DNA from: an uncultured Bacteroidales bacterium
GTDB lineage: Bacteria; Bacteroidota; Bacteroidia; Bacteroidales; UBA932
Direction of reading: 5' to 3'
Length of the DNA stretch: 41,180 bases
Assembly (NCBI GenBank): GCA_944322815.1
Contig: CALUQB010000026.1
Location: 1 to 41,180, forward strand
This document shows positions 16,012 through 25,928 of this stretch, piece after piece. The notes below the pieces were generated by a model that searched no databases, was not told the DNA's origin, and worked only from the letters and a program-made list of their open reading frames with translations. Position numbers and translations under genes: made by a program. How positions within the stretch are numbered: position 1 is the stretch's first letter; the number at the start of each line of letters is the position of its first letter.

Positions 16012-18240
16012 CTATTTCCTGCGGTCGTTTCCTCCGTTGCGGCGAGGACCTTTGTTCGCATCGCGGCGAGGGCCTCTGTCACCCTGTGGTCTTGGCTTGC
16101 GCTCAGGCTCGACATAGCCTTCAGGCTTCGGAAGGAGGACCCTGCGTGAAAGTCTCATCTTTCCGGTCTTCTCATCGATTTCGAGCAGTTTTACGTCCAC
16201 TTCGTCACCGATGCTGAGGATATCTTCCACCTTGTCGGTCTTGCCCCAGTCCAGTTCGGAGATATGCAGAAGGCCTTCCTTGCCAGGGAGGATTTCCACG
16301 AAAGCCCCGAATTCGAGGATGGACACTACCTTTCCGTGATATATTTCACCTACCTCAGGCACTGCGCAGATACCGTTGATCCACTCCAGAGCCTTGTCCA
16401 TGGCTTCCTTGCTTTCCCCGAAGATGTCCACGATACCCTCGCTGTTCTCCTCTGTGATGGTGATGGTCGTGCCTGTCTCTTTCTGGATCTTCTGTATGAT
16501 TTCCCCGCCTTTTCCGATGACAGCACCGATGAAGTCGCCAGGTATCCTGATCTGGACGATACGCGGAACGAACGGCTTGTAGTCTGCACGAGGCTCGCTG
16601 ATGCATTTCATCATCTCGCCCATGATGTGCATTCTTCCCTGACGGGCCTGTTCGAGAGCCTTTTCGAGAACTTCGTATGAAAGACCGTCCACCTTGATGT
16701 CCATCTGTGTGGCGGTGATACCGTCCTTGGTACCTGTTACCTTGAAGTCCATGTCTCCGAGGTGGTCCTCGTCTCCGAGGATATCGCTCAGGATAGCATA
16801 TCTGTTGTTAGGGTCTTTTTCGTCAGTGATGAGTCCCATGGCGATACCTGCTACAGGTTTCTTTATCTTCACGCCGGCATCCATGAGGGCCAGACAGCCT
16901 GCGCAGACAGTAGCCATGGATGACGAACCGTTCGATTCGAGGATATCCGATACTACACGTACGGCATAAGGATTTTCCGGAGCTAGCGGAACCATAGGCT
17001 TCAGTGCCCTCCATGCCAGGTTTCCATGTCCTATCTCACGACGGCCAACACCTCTCTGTGCCTTGGCCTCACCGGTGGCGAATGGCGGGAAGTTGTAGTG
17101 GAGGACGAACTGCTCTGTCTTCTGTACCAGTACTTCATCAAGCTCCTTCATGTCCAGCTTGGTTCCGAGAGTCACGGTAGAAAGCGACTGTGTCTCGCCC
17201 CTGGTGAAGATGGCTGAACCGTGAGCGCATGGCAGGTAGTCTGTCTCACACCAGATAGGACGTATCTCGGTACTTTTTCTGCCGTCAAGACGGAGACCCT
17301 CATCGAGAATCATGTTTCTCATGGCGTTCTTTTCCACAGCATGATAGTATCTTTCGACCATCATCTGCTTTGCCTCCCTCTCTTCCTCAGGAATAGTCTG
17401 GTAGAACTCTTCCTTCAGGGCATCGAAAGCATCGCTTCTTTCATGTTTCGGCAGACCTGACTTGGCTATGGCGTAGCATCTGTCATAGCAGAAAGCCTCG
17501 ACGGCCTTGCGGAGCTCCTCATCGTTCTCCTCATGGCAGTAAGTCCTTTTTACAGTCTTTCCTGTCTCCTCCATGAGCTCCATCTGTACCTTGCAGTGCT
17601 TCTTGATTTCCGCATGTGCGAATTTGATGGCTTCGAGCATCACGGCCTCACTCACCTCGTTCATCTCGCCCTCGACCATCATGATGTTGTCGTATGTAGC
17701 TGCCACCATGATGTCCAGGTCGCAGTTTTCCATCTCGCTGAAGTTCGGGTTTATCTTGAATTCGCCATTGATTCTGGCCACCCTTACTTCTGAAATCGGA
17801 CCTCCGAACGGAATGTCACTTACTGCCAGTGCCGATGAAGCTGCCAGACCTGCGAGAGCATCCGGCTGGATGTCCTTTTCTGCAGATATAAGGTTGATGG
17901 TCACGAAAACTTCTGCGTGGAAATCTTCAGGGAAAAGCGGTCTGAGCGCCCTGTCCACAAGCCTTGCAGTGAGGATCTCTGCATCGGAAGCCTTTCCTTC
18001 ACGTTTCATGAATCCTCCGGGAAACCTGCCTGCTGAAGCGAATTTCTCTTTATAGTCCACCTGGAGCGGCATGAAATCCACATCAGGTTTCGCATCCTTT
18101 GCGCAAGTGACACATGCGAGGAGCATTGTACCCCCCATTTTGACTACGACAGAACCGTCAGCCTGTTTGGCGAGCTTGCCTGTCTCGATTTCGATTATCC
18201 TTCCGTCGGACAATTCGATTTTTTTGTTGATGATATTCAT
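16012..18240 (-). CDS. pnp: Polyribonucleotide nucleotidyltransferase (PNPase)
   Basis: 742 residues. Phosphorolytic 3'-5' exoribonuclease of RNA decay. Order seen: first RNase PH domain ([32 protein letters not shown]), helical domain, second RNase PH domain ([23 protein letters not shown], then [17 protein letters not shown] and [16 protein letters not shown]), catalytic [17 protein letters not shown] domain ([18 protein letters not shown]) and S1 domain ([20 protein letters not shown]). The C-terminus is a basic tail rich in R, K, P and G ([19 protein letters not shown]), likely RNA binding. Downstream of rpsO with a terminator between, the common rpsO-pnp neighbourhood. Confidence 0.98.
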   Translation of the reverse strand: MNIINKKIELSDGRIIEIETGKLAKQADGSVVVKMGGTMLLACVTCAKDAKPDVDFMPLQVDYKEKFASAGRFPGGFMKREGKASDAEILTARLVDRALRPLFPEDFHAEVFVTINLISAEKDIQPDALAGLAASSALAVSDIPFGGPISEVRVARINGEFKINPNFSEMENCDLDIMVAATYDNIMMVEGEMNEVSEAVMLEAIKFAHAEIKKHCKVQMELMEETGKTVKRTYCHEENDEELRKAVEAFCYDRCYAIAKSGLPKHERSDAFDALKEEFYQTIPEEEREAKQMMVERYYHAVEKNAMRNMILDEGLRLDGRKSTEIRPIWCETDYLPCAHGSAIFTRGETQSLSTVTLGTKLDMKELDEVLVQKTEQFVLHYNFPPFATGEAKAQRGVGRREIGHGNLAWRALKPMVPLAPENPYAVRVVSDILESNGSSSMATVCAGCLALMDAGVKIKKPVAGIAMGLITDEKDPNNRYAILSDILGDEDHLGDMDFKVTGTKDGITATQMDIKVDGLSYEVLEKALEQARQGRMHIMGEMMKCISEPRADYKPFVPRIVQIRIPGDFIGAVIGKGGEIIQKIQKETGTTITITEENSEGIVDIFGESKEAMDKALEWINGICAVPEVGEIYHGKVVSILEFGAFVEILPGKEGLLHISELDWGKTDKVEDILSIGDEVDVKLLEIDEKTGKMRLSRRVLLPKPEGYVEPERKPRPQGDRGPRRDANKGPRRNGGNDRRK

Positions 18241-18366
18241 GTAATTATGTTCAGTCTGCCTCCCCCTATGGGAGTTATTTACACTTATTGTCTTTTTCTT
18301 TCATATCGTGACCTGAATCCGGCTGCAGACCGATCTATTTCACCGGAACAGGGGTGGATTGCATCC

Positions 18367-18408
18367 TAAAAAATGAGGGGAGACCCCATGATGATGGCCG
18401 CCCCTCAT
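18367..18408 (-). terminator. Terminator between rpsO and pnp
   Basis: ATGAGGGG (18373-18380) pairs with CCCCTCAT (18401-18408); on the minus strand the stem is followed by TTTTTTA. It would end the rpsO transcript before pnp, perhaps partly. No TANNTTTG box is apparent just before pnp. Confidence 0.8.
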
Positions 18409-18424
18409 GATATTCTTTCCCTGG

Positions 18425-18700
18425 TTATCGACGGAGACCGAGTTCCTTGACGATATTTCTGTATCTCTCGATATCGATTTCCTTGAGGTAGTCAAGAATA
18501 CGACGTCTCTTGCCGACCAGCTTCAGAAGAGAAAGACGTGTTACATGGTCTTTCTTGTTGTTCTTCAGATGCTCGGTAAGGTGAGCGATACGGTAGGAAA
18601 ACAGAGCAACTTGACTCTCAGGAGAGCCGGTGTCCTTATTAGACTTTCCGTACTTCGCGAAAATCTCTTGCTTCTTTTCAGCCTGTAAATATTCAGCCAT
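18425..18700 (-). CDS. rpsO: 30S ribosomal protein S15
   Basis: 91 residues from [15 protein letters not shown]15 binds the central domain of 16S rRNA early in 30S assembly. The signature [50 protein letters not shown] is complete. The ATG two codons upstream (18706) would add MQ, not usual for the family. Confidence 0.97.
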   Translation of the reverse strand: MAEYLQAEKKQEIFAKYGKSNKDTGSPESQVALFSYRIAHLTEHLKNNKKDHVTRLSLLKLVGKRRRILDYLKEIDIERYRNIVKELGLRR

Positions 18701-18769
18701 TTGCAAAAAGATTTAAAAAATTAATAAATAAATGTCAAGCCAAAATCCCCGCAAGGAATTTTAGCGGCG

Positions 18770-18799
18770 CAAATTTAATCATAAAATCATATAAAACAA
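18770..18799 (-). promoter_or_regulatory. rpsO promoter
   Basis: Minus-strand TAAATTTG (18777-18770) with TTG (18799-18797) 19 bp upstream. The leader of about 60 nt before rpsO could hold an S15 autoregulatory site; I could not define one. Confidence 0.8.
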
Positions 18800-18872
18800 T
18801 ATTCTTACGGAAAATTTTGATAATCAGATATGGAGAATGTTTATTAATTTTGCAAGGATAAAAGCTTATGCT

Positions 18873-20498
18873 GTGGACAAGATAAAACTTATCGGGTATA
18901 TTTATGTGTGTGTCGCGGTCCTGTCCGTTGCCGGAGCCGACTGTCACGCGATGATGCAGAGGGAGCAGACTCTGGATGAAGCCGCCATCCTCATGTACGA
19001 GATGCCGGACAGTGCCATGCTTGTAGTGGAAAAGACCGAGCCGCGTCTTGCTGCAGTCCTTTCCGCTGACAAGACCGAAGCGGACAGTGTGGCCAATGCC
19101 GTGTTCAACTATTACCGCAAGCACGGCAGCAGGAGAGAGAAGTTCGACATGTATTATATTATAGGCCGGTTGCATCAGTTGAGAGGAAACGAAGAGTCCG
19201 CCATGTTCTGCTACATCAGCGCCGATGAACACTCCGGAGAAGTCCCGGCCCCGGCGCTGCGTGGCTGTCTGTATGCTTCCATGGCCTCATTGTTCGAATA
19301 CGGTTTCGACTATCGGAAAGCGGAGAAGTACTATCGGAAAGCCGGGGACAGCTTCCTGGAGGCCGGTCAGTACAGATATTATACGGAAGCCGGCATAATG
19401 GCTGCCAGGTGCTGCTTCTATTGCGGGGACGAGGCCAAAGCGGAAAAGATACTTGACGGGATGGAACCTTACAAGAAATACGCTGACGTCTCCGACAAGG
19501 TCAGGTACTTCCGCCTGATACTGAACATGAGGCATGACATTCCTCTGGAAGACGTGCTGAAAGTAGTACGGTCTTTCGGCGAAGTGGACGAGCCGTCCAA
19601 CATGCTGGCCATATCCGACATATACCTCAAGTCCGGTTTCCCTGACTCTGCCATCACTTATCTTAAACGTTACGAGGCCGCATACCCTGACTATACCTCC
19701 AGTCCGGTCTATTATCTGCGGCTGTCGAACGTCTATGATACCCTCGGACAGGACAGGAAGGCCCTTGATGCCTACAGGAAACACATAGCCCTGAAGGATT
19801 CCACCTATATGGACAAGATAGGGGAAAACGTACAGCTTGTCGCCGCCATGTATGACAGCTATGTGCAGATGAGCCGCAGTGAAAGGGTGAAACGCTACCT
19901 CTGGTATTCCCTCGCGGCCGTTCTTGCAGTCGGAATCCTGACAGTGCTGCATTTCCGCAGGAAGATATGGAAACAGGCCGGACGAGCCGCATATCTGGAA
20001 GAACTGTACAGGAATGTCTCTCAGGAAAGAGATGCGCTGACCGAAATGCGACGGAATTCGGTGCTTATCGACGAACCTGTCCGGAATGTGCTGGAAAACC
20101 GTCTTGCCGTTCTGGATGAGTTGCTGACCATGAGACGTCTCGGGAACTCTTCTCCGGCGAAGGCCATGGAGATGATAGAGTCCATAGCCCTGGATCAGGA
20201 TGCCTATCTGAATTCTCTTGGCCTGATGTTCTCGATGCGTCACCCGGCTCTGTCAGACTATCTCAGAAGCAGGCAGTTTTCCACATGGGAGATAGGGTAC
20301 TGCAGTCTGTATTTCATGGGCTACAAAGGTAAGGACATCGGGAATATCCTCAGCTCTAGCAGGTATTACAAGATCAACAGTGCCATCAGGAAGAAGCTTG
20401 GCCTGGGCCCTACCGAGACGAATCTGGATATCTATCTGAAGAATCTTTCCTCCGGAATCGAGTCGTCCGGAGGCAGGCAGCCTGCCGGCAGTGAATAA
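18873..20498 (+). CDS. SusR-like membrane-spanning TPR-HTH regulator
   Basis: 541 residues if it starts at GTG 18873, which gives a clean signal peptide (DKIKLIGYIYVCVAVLSVAG then ADCHA). The ATG at 18837 would precede a TAATTTTG -7-like box (18845-18852). Residues about 30-335 are TPR-like helical repeats (DYRKAEKYYRKAGDSFLEAG, YDTLGQDRKALDAYRKHIAL) predicted periplasmic. One transmembrane helix follows (LWYSLAAVLAVGILTVLHF, about 343-362), then a coiled coil, then a C-terminal LuxR-like HTH: FSTWEIGYCSLYFMGYKGKD-IGNIL and YYKINSAIRKKLGLG. This layout fits the Bacteroidetes SusR-type sensors, which bind a sugar outside and switch on the neighbouring susCD genes. Located directly upstream of a susCD pair. 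Confidence 0.82.
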   Translation: MDKIKLIGYIYVCVAVLSVAGADCHAMMQREQTLDEAAILMYEMPDSAMLVVEKTEPRLAAVLSADKTEADSVANAVFNYYRKHGSRREKFDMYYIIGRLHQLRGNEESAMFCYISADEHSGEVPAPALRGCLYASMASLFEYGFDYRKAEKYYRKAGDSFLEAGQYRYYTEAGIMAARCCFYCGDEAKAEKILDGMEPYKKYADVSDKVRYFRLILNMRHDIPLEDVLKVVRSFGEVDEPSNMLAISDIYLKSGFPDSAITYLKRYEAAYPDYTSSPVYYLRLSNVYDTLGQDRKALDAYRKHIALKDSTYMDKIGENVQLVAAMYDSYVQMSRSERVKRYLWYSLAAVLAVGILTVLHFRRKIWKQAGRAAYLEELYRNVSQERDALTEMRRNSVLIDEPVRNVLENRLAVLDELLTMRRLGNSSPAKAMEMIESIALDQDAYLNSLGLMFSMRHPALSDYLRSRQFSTWEIGYCSLYFMGYKGKDIGNILSSSRYYKINSAIRKKLGLGPTETNLDIYLKNLSSGIESSGGRQPAGSE

Positions 20499-20557
20499 TT
20501 GCCGCCAGTCATAAATTTTCCGTCGGAAGGAAGACTTTTTCTTTTTTATTATATCTA

Positions 20558-20595
20558 ACATATTGGTAATGAACGCACATTCATTACCAATATGT
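20558..20595. promoter_or_regulatory. 16-bp perfect dyad upstream of the susC promoter
   Basis: ACATATTGGTAATGAA (20558-20573), a 6-nt centre, and TTCATTACCAATATGT (20580-20595). It ends 11 bp before the -33 box of susC. It may be an operator for the neighbouring HTH regulator, or a bidirectional terminator since T-rich runs flank both sides. Confidence 0.7.
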
Positions 20596-20606
20596 CAAAC
20601 TTATTT

Positions 20607-20638
20607 TTTGTCCGGCAAACTATTCAGCGGTAATTTTG
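20607..20638 (+). promoter_or_regulatory. Promoter of the susCD operon
   Basis: TTTG (20607-20610), 20 bp, TAATTTTG (20631-20638). Transcription would start near 20645, so the TTG at 20636 cannot be the gene start. Confidence 0.8.
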
Positions 20639-20662
20639 CACCCTGTTATTTTATTTTTTTAT

Positions 20663-23600
20663 ATGATCGGGAATGAATTTTTTTGCAGGATGGGGGTCTC
20701 CCTCATTGTGACGGGAATGCTCCTGTCGGCAAGTCAGGATGCTGTTGCGCAGGAAAGGCAGGAGACAGACGGGGAGTATGAAGTGTCAGGACTGGTCACG
20801 GATGAATTCGGGAATCCGCTCGCCGGGGCTGCAGTCATTGTCCGCGGACAGCCGGTGTCTGACGGCGTGATCACCGATGTGGACGGGACTTTCAGCATCA
20901 TGGCCCCTCCACGGCCGGTGCTCATGATATCTTATGTCGGCTACCGAGATGTGCGGTATCCGATGGGAAACAGGAAAAAAGTCACTATCGAAATGGAGGA
21001 AGACACCGAGTATCTCGATGATGTCGTGGTCATCGGCTACGGTACACAGAAGAAATCGGATCTGACAGGCTCCATAGCATCCGTGGATTCCAAGGATATC
21101 AGGAATCTGCCTGCGCGTTCCATGGCGGAAGCCCTGCAGGGAAAGGTCGCCGGAGTGATGGTATCGAAGAATGACGGTACGCCGGGCAGTACTTCCGATA
21201 TCGTCATCAGGGGCGTGGGGTCCATCAACGGGCTGAATCCGCTCTTCGTGATAGACGGAGTGGCAGTCGGCAATACTGCTGACTATAACCTCAATGACAT
21301 AGAATCCATAGAAGTCATCAAGGATGCCAGTGCCGCCGCGATATACGGTTCCAGGGCTGCCGGAGGCGTGATATTGGTGACTACGAAGACCGGAAGGTAC
21401 AACGCCGCCCCTCGCCTTTCATTTTCAGCAAGGGTGGGTGTACGTTCCCTATCCGATATGTACACTCTTCTCGATACGCAGGATTTCGTCAGGGTCAAAC
21501 AGGCTCTTGGGGAGAACAATTCCATATTCAACGATCCTGCATCCCTGCCTTACACCGACTGGCCGGAGGAAATATACAGGGACGGGATAGAGCACAGCTA
21601 CAACCTTTCCCTGTCAGGGGGCAGCGGAAAGATCCGGTACTATCTGGCCGGAGCATACGAACGCGAAAACGGTACCCAGCTGGAAAGCTATTGGGAGAGG
21701 ATTTCAGCCAGACTGAATGTGGACTATGCCGTGAACAAGGCTGTCACCGTGGGAAGCCGCATATATTTCGCAAGGATCAGGACAAATCCGTACACCCTAT
21801 CCTTCCCGTGGGTATCCATACCTTATATCACCGTGAAAAATCCTGACGGTTCCTGGACCGGAGTTCCTTCCGGAGTGGACACCGATGCCGGGAATCCGCG
21901 GGCGGACATCGCGAAGCATCATTACAAATCATCGGATCTGGCCGGGAATGCGGACCTGTATGTGGACTGGAACATTTGGGACGGACTGAAACTCAATGTC
22001 ACCGGAGCGGCCCATCTCGGCGGAGGCTTTGATGACAACTACAGTGAATCCAGCAACCTGCGCCGTACTCCGGAAAGTGACAGCTATTCCAAATATCTGG
22101 ACTATGCGGAGGAATATACCTTCACTTCTACGCTGTCTTACGGGAAAAAGTTCGCCGGCAAGCATGATTTCTATGTGATGGCAGGTTTTGAAGCCAAGAA
22201 TGCGAACTATTCGTATCTGAGTGCCGGCGCGACCGATTTTCCGATAGACAATCCGCAGTCTTTCGCCCTTTCCACCGTCGATGACAGGACTGCATCCGGC
22301 ACACTCAGCTATGACAGGTTCCTGTCGTTCTTCGCCAGACTTACATACAACTACGATAACCGCTATTTGTTTTCAGCTAATTTCAGGAGAGACGGCTCTC
22401 CTAAGTTCGGCCCTACCCACAGGTGGGGAAATTTCCCATCCTTCTCTGCCGGATGGAAGATCTCGGAAGAGCCGTTTTTCAAAAAATGGAAACAGAATTG
22501 GTTCAGTTCACTGAAACCGCGTGTCAGCTGGGGTATTCTCGGAAACGATACGGCTCTGGCCAGCTATTCGTATCTGGCATCGTTCAGCAACGTGACCCTG
22601 CATTCTTTCGACGGAAGTTCGGCCGTAGCGGGATACAACAACGCCAAGGTCATAAATGAAGATATCAGGTGGGAATCCATACAGACACTTGACATCGGTC
22701 TGGACATGGAATTTTTCAAGAACAGGCTTGCCGTCTCGTTCGACTGGTATCAGAGGATCACGAAAGACATGATCTATGCTCTTTCCGTTCCGAATTCTTC
22801 CGGAATCACCAGACCGTCATCACTGGGTACCATGGCGACCATGCCGGTGAATCTCGGGCGCATCGACAACACCGGATGGGAACTTCTGGTCAGCTACAGG
22901 AACAATGTCGGCGGTTTCAATTACGCTGTCAGCGCGAATGTGTCGCAGAACAGGAACAGGGTCGTGGACCTCGGCCTGCCGACAGCCTATATTTACGGTG
23001 GCGGCGGCCATCCGTTCACCGGTACAAGTCCGTGCAAGACTGTGAACGGCATGCCTATAAGCAGCTTCTGGGGACTCAGAACAGACGGGATGATCACTTC
23101 CCAGGCCGAGATCGATGAATTGAATGCCAAGGCCCGGGCCAATGGTCATGAGTATTATCACCAGCGTCTGACCGGAGTCGGAGACTTGAAATTCGTGGAT
23201 TTGAACGGAGACGGCACCATAGATGACAATGACCGTACATTCATAGGAAATCCGTGGCCGGAAGCCCAGTATGGTTTCAACATCACTCTCGGCTATAAGG
23301 GGATAGACTTCATCGCCGACTTTACAGGAGTTGCCGGAAACGATATCATGAATCTCGCCAAGGCCTATACCCAGAATATGGTCCAGAGCTCGAACACCAC
23401 TCCTGAGATATTCAATGCATCGTATTTCCTCGGGAACGGCATGACTGACCGTCCGCGTATTTCGGCTGTGGATGCCGAAAACGGCAATGCCATAGTCAAG
23501 GATCCTAACAAGAACTACAGTACCTATTCCGACTATTTCATCGAAGACGGATCATACCTGAAGCTGAAAAACATCACTCTGGGCTACACATTCCCGCGCA

Positions 23601-23791
23601 AATGGACCCGGAAGGCGAAGATAAACAGGCTTCGCATATACGTGACAGGCAGCAATCTGCTGACATTCACGAAATTTTCGGGTCTGGATCCTGAATTCGC
23701 CGGTGCAGCGAAGACTGCTTACGGTGTCTATTACGGCAGTACTTATCCTCAGACCAGAATGGTCGCGTTCGGTGTGGATATCTCATTTTAG
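20663..23791 (+). CDS. SusC/RagA family TonB-linked outer membrane protein
   Basis: About 1042 residues from ATG 20663; a start at 20690 is also possible. It is an outer-membrane TonB-dependent importer working with the SusD-like lipoprotein encoded next. A signal peptide (MGVSLIVTGMLLSASQDAVA) leads to a carboxypeptidase-regulatory-like domain (GLVTDEFGNPLAGAAVIVRG, DGTFSIMAP), a TonB box-like EDTEYLDDVVVIGYGTQKKSDLTGS, the plug (LPARSMAEALQGKVAGVMV, GVGSINGLNPLFVIDGV, IEVIKDASAAAIYGSRA-AGGVILVTTK) and a 22-strand barrel ending NLLTFTKFSGLDPEF and TRMVAFGVDISF with terminal Phe. No STN domain, unlike the remnant at 15240-15844, so it is not expected to signal to an anti-sigma factor. Confidence 0.95.
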   Translation: MIGNEFFCRMGVSLIVTGMLLSASQDAVAQERQETDGEYEVSGLVTDEFGNPLAGAAVIVRGQPVSDGVITDVDGTFSIMAPPRPVLMISYVGYRDVRYPMGNRKKVTIEMEEDTEYLDDVVVIGYGTQKKSDLTGSIASVDSKDIRNLPARSMAEALQGKVAGVMVSKNDGTPGSTSDIVIRGVGSINGLNPLFVIDGVAVGNTADYNLNDIESIEVIKDASAAAIYGSRAAGGVILVTTKTGRYNAAPRLSFSARVGVRSLSDMYTLLDTQDFVRVKQALGENNSIFNDPASLPYTDWPEEIYRDGIEHSYNLSLSGGSGKIRYYLAGAYERENGTQLESYWERISARLNVDYAVNKAVTVGSRIYFARIRTNPYTLSFPWVSIPYITVKNPDGSWTGVPSGVDTDAGNPRADIAKHHYKSSDLAGNADLYVDWNIWDGLKLNVTGAAHLGGGFDDNYSESSNLRRTPESDSYSKYLDYAEEYTFTSTLSYGKKFAGKHDFYVMAGFEAKNANYSYLSAGATDFPIDNPQSFALSTVDDRTASGTLSYDRFLSFFARLTYNYDNRYLFSANFRRDGSPKFGPTHRWGNFPSFSAGWKISEEPFFKKWKQNWFSSLKPRVSWGILGNDTALASYSYLASFSNVTLHSFDGSSAVAGYNNAKVINEDIRWESIQTLDIGLDMEFFKNRLAVSFDWYQRITKDMIYALSVPNSSGITRPSSLGTMATMPVNLGRIDNTGWELLVSYRNNVGGFNYAVSANVSQNRNRVVDLGLPTAYIYGGGGHPFTGTSPCKTVNGMPISSFWGLRTDGMITSQAEIDELNAKARANGHEYYHQRLTGVGDLKFVDLNGDGTIDDNDRTFIGNPWPEAQYGFNITLGYKGIDFIADFTGVAGNDIMNLAKAYTQNMVQSSNTTPEIFNASYFLGNGMTDRPRISAVDAENGNAIVKDPNKNYSTYSDYFIEDGSYLKLKNITLGYTFPRKWTRKAKINRLRIYVTGSNLLTFTKFSGLDPEFAGAAKTAYGVYYGSTYPQTRMVAFGVDISF

Positions 23792-23823
23792 CGACGTCAT
23801 TGATTTATTGGAATATCGAAGAT

Positions 23824-25653
23824 ATGAAAAGAATACTGTATAATATAAAGGTATCGCTTCTGGCATTGGTTCTGGCCGGGACGATGTCCTGCCAGAACTA
23901 TCTGAACCTTACAGACCCGGAGTCGTTGTCCGACGGTAACTTTCCGACCAACATCGACCATATCGGCCTGATCGTGAATTCTGTGTACGGTGTCCAGCAT
24001 CACTGGTACTTTCTCGGGAATTACTGGGCCGGTTATGTGATGTACTGTCTGGACCATACTATCGACATGCAGTGGCATAACGACCAGGAGTGGATAGACA
24101 TTTCTGCCGGGGAAGTGAAAGCCGGTAACGTGAAGGTCACGGATCCTTGGACGGGACTCAGTCTGGGAGTATACTATGCGAATTCGGCACTGGAGAAGAT
24201 TTCCCTGTACCGCCAGAACGCACAGCCGGCTGAGGCGGAGGCTCTGGACAACTATGAAGGCGAATGCCTTTTCTTCCGTGCCTTCTACTGGTGGCACATG
24301 CTTTCTCTTTATGCGGAGCCGGATATGGACGGAGTGGGAATTCCGATCATAAAAGCCGTGCCTAAGGATCTCGAATCCATGTACGTTTCCCGCGAGACGA
24401 CAGGGGACGGGTATGCCGCCATCATCGGAGACTTGCTGGCCGCCGAAAAGCTCATCACGCAGACCGACCCTCACAGGGTGACGTTGTGGGCCGTGAAGGC
24501 TTTCCTGGCGAAAGCGTACTTCTTTACCGGCGATACCGCCAATGCAAAGAAATATCTGGAAGACTGTATCATGAACAGCGGGAAGTCTCTGGTGTCGTTC
24601 GAGAATTACCGGATGATGTTCAACGGCTATGATGCCTATGAATACAATTCCGAATCGTTCTACGAGGTCGGAAACACGGCAGACCCTACGGGCGGAGCTG
24701 CATACGGTTCACCGAATACGGGTTCGACGCTTTCCATGTATTATCCGCCGTTCTGCATAAACCCTGCAGGGGAGAGGATAGCCATGTCATACGGAAACCA
24801 GTACATGCATGACCGGAACCTTCCGCGTTTCGGCTATACTGATCCTGCGCCTCTCTCTGATGAAGTGCTGGTTTCTCCTGAACAGGAGGACGGGGAATAT
24901 TCCCTGTCGGAGACTTATCTGGCCCGGCAGGAAGAATACCGGGAGAAACTCGGTACTCCTGAATACGATTATGAGAACTGGCCCGACCCGAGACTCTTCG
25001 TATGCTCTCTGGAGCCTTTCATCGATTCCGTGCAGATGACCATAGACGGGGTGAAGGCATACAGGAAGGTCGCGCAGGTGGAGTTCGGGAAATGGTGGGA
25101 GATGGATCCGTCTACAGGAAACGACCCGCAGACTTTCTACGGCTGGCCTGTCCGGAAATACAACTTTCTGGACGGACACCTGCTGGATGAAACCAAGAAC
25201 GTGGCCGGATACAATATCTATTTCATCCGTCTGCCTGACATTTATCTGATGTATGCCGAACTTCTGGCTGCCGAAGGACGCGATGCCGAGGCTCTGGAGT
25301 ATGTGAACAAGGTGCACAGGCGTGCCTACGGCTATGACCCGGACCAGACTTCCCCCGTGGATTATGCCAGTCTGCAGGACCGGACGAAGACTGTGGATCC
25401 GGAAGACCATCTGGCGGACAATCCTCTGCTGTACGAAAGATGGGCGGAACTGTTCGGGGAGATGAGATGGTGGGAGGATGTACGCCGCCTGCGGCTTGGT
25501 GCGGAAGAAGCCGGCTATTATAAGACGGTTTCCGGGCCGGGGGCCGCGAAAACCAATATCGTCTGGAAAGAAACGAACTATGCCATGCCGATACCTACAT
25601 CCGAATTCGAGTCCAACCCTTCATCCGGTATGGTCCAGACTCCGGGATATTGA
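23824..25653 (+). CDS. SusD/RagB family nutrient-binding outer membrane lipoprotein
   Basis: 609 residues from MKRILYNIKVSLLALVLAGTMSC. The signal peptide ends in a lipobox (GTMSC), so the Cys is lipidated and the protein sits on the cell surface as the lid of the SusC barrel. The N-terminal TPR-like helices (LNLTDPESLSDGNFPTNIDH, GECLFFRAFYWWHMLSLYAEPD-MDGVGIPI) and the C-terminal SusD domain (LPDIYLMYAELLAAEGRDAEALEYVN, YERWAELFGEMRWWEDVRRL, AMPIPTSEFESNP) are complete. It starts 33 nt after susC. The ligand is unknown; no glycoside hydrolase follows within the window, an IS66 element does. Confidence 0.95.
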   Translation: MKRILYNIKVSLLALVLAGTMSCQNYLNLTDPESLSDGNFPTNIDHIGLIVNSVYGVQHHWYFLGNYWAGYVMYCLDHTIDMQWHNDQEWIDISAGEVKAGNVKVTDPWTGLSLGVYYANSALEKISLYRQNAQPAEAEALDNYEGECLFFRAFYWWHMLSLYAEPDMDGVGIPIIKAVPKDLESMYVSRETTGDGYAAIIGDLLAAEKLITQTDPHRVTLWAVKAFLAKAYFFTGDTANAKKYLEDCIMNSGKSLVSFENYRMMFNGYDAYEYNSESFYEVGNTADPTGGAAYGSPNTGSTLSMYYPPFCINPAGERIAMSYGNQYMHDRNLPRFGYTDPAPLSDEVLVSPEQEDGEYSLSETYLARQEEYREKLGTPEYDYENWPDPRLFVCSLEPFIDSVQMTIDGVKAYRKVAQVEFGKWWEMDPSTGNDPQTFYGWPVRKYNFLDGHLLDETKNVAGYNIYFIRLPDIYLMYAELLAAEGRDAEALEYVNKVHRRAYGYDPDQTSPVDYASLQDRTKTVDPEDHLADNPLLYERWAELFGEMRWWEDVRRLRLGAEEAGYYKTVSGPGAAKTNIVWKETNYAMPIPTSEFESNPSSGMVQTPGY

Positions 25654-25683
25654 TGGAAAATTTTTGCCGGACAGATGATATTT

Positions 25684-25895
25684 AACGTCAGTTCGACGAA
25701 TTACTTTACTCTGTACCAGAGATTTCGTCGAACTGACATTACGATTTCTTCGAAATCTCTTTCCTTTTACGTGTCACCCCACCTAAATCCTCCCCTACGT
25801 ATGGGAGGACTTGCCTACGGATTCGTTCCACGAATCCTCTAAAAGAGGTAGTTCTCTGAAATTCACTGCGTTCTTTTCATCGAACTCACGTTATT
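25684..25895. repeat. Multi-hairpin intergenic repeat element, copy B
   Basis: The reverse complement of this 212-bp stretch follows copy A (7296-7590) closely from its AATAACGTGAGTTCGATG end to its TGACGTT end. Its main stem is GTCAGTTCGACGAA/TTCGTCGAACTGAC (25687-25700, 25724-25737); relative to copy A one base pair changed from A-T to G-C on both arms. Copy B lacks the central 90 bp with the AATTGGGTGACT palindrome. It lies between susD and the IS66 element and may end the susCD transcript. Confidence 0.85.
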
Positions 25896-25928
25896 TATTA
25901 ATTTTACGGCTCATTAAGGTAACATTGG

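Noticed and set aside
20607-20663. susC starting at the TTG at 20636
   Set aside because: That codon is inside the -7 box, before the transcript begins; the ATG at 20663 gives a signal peptide.
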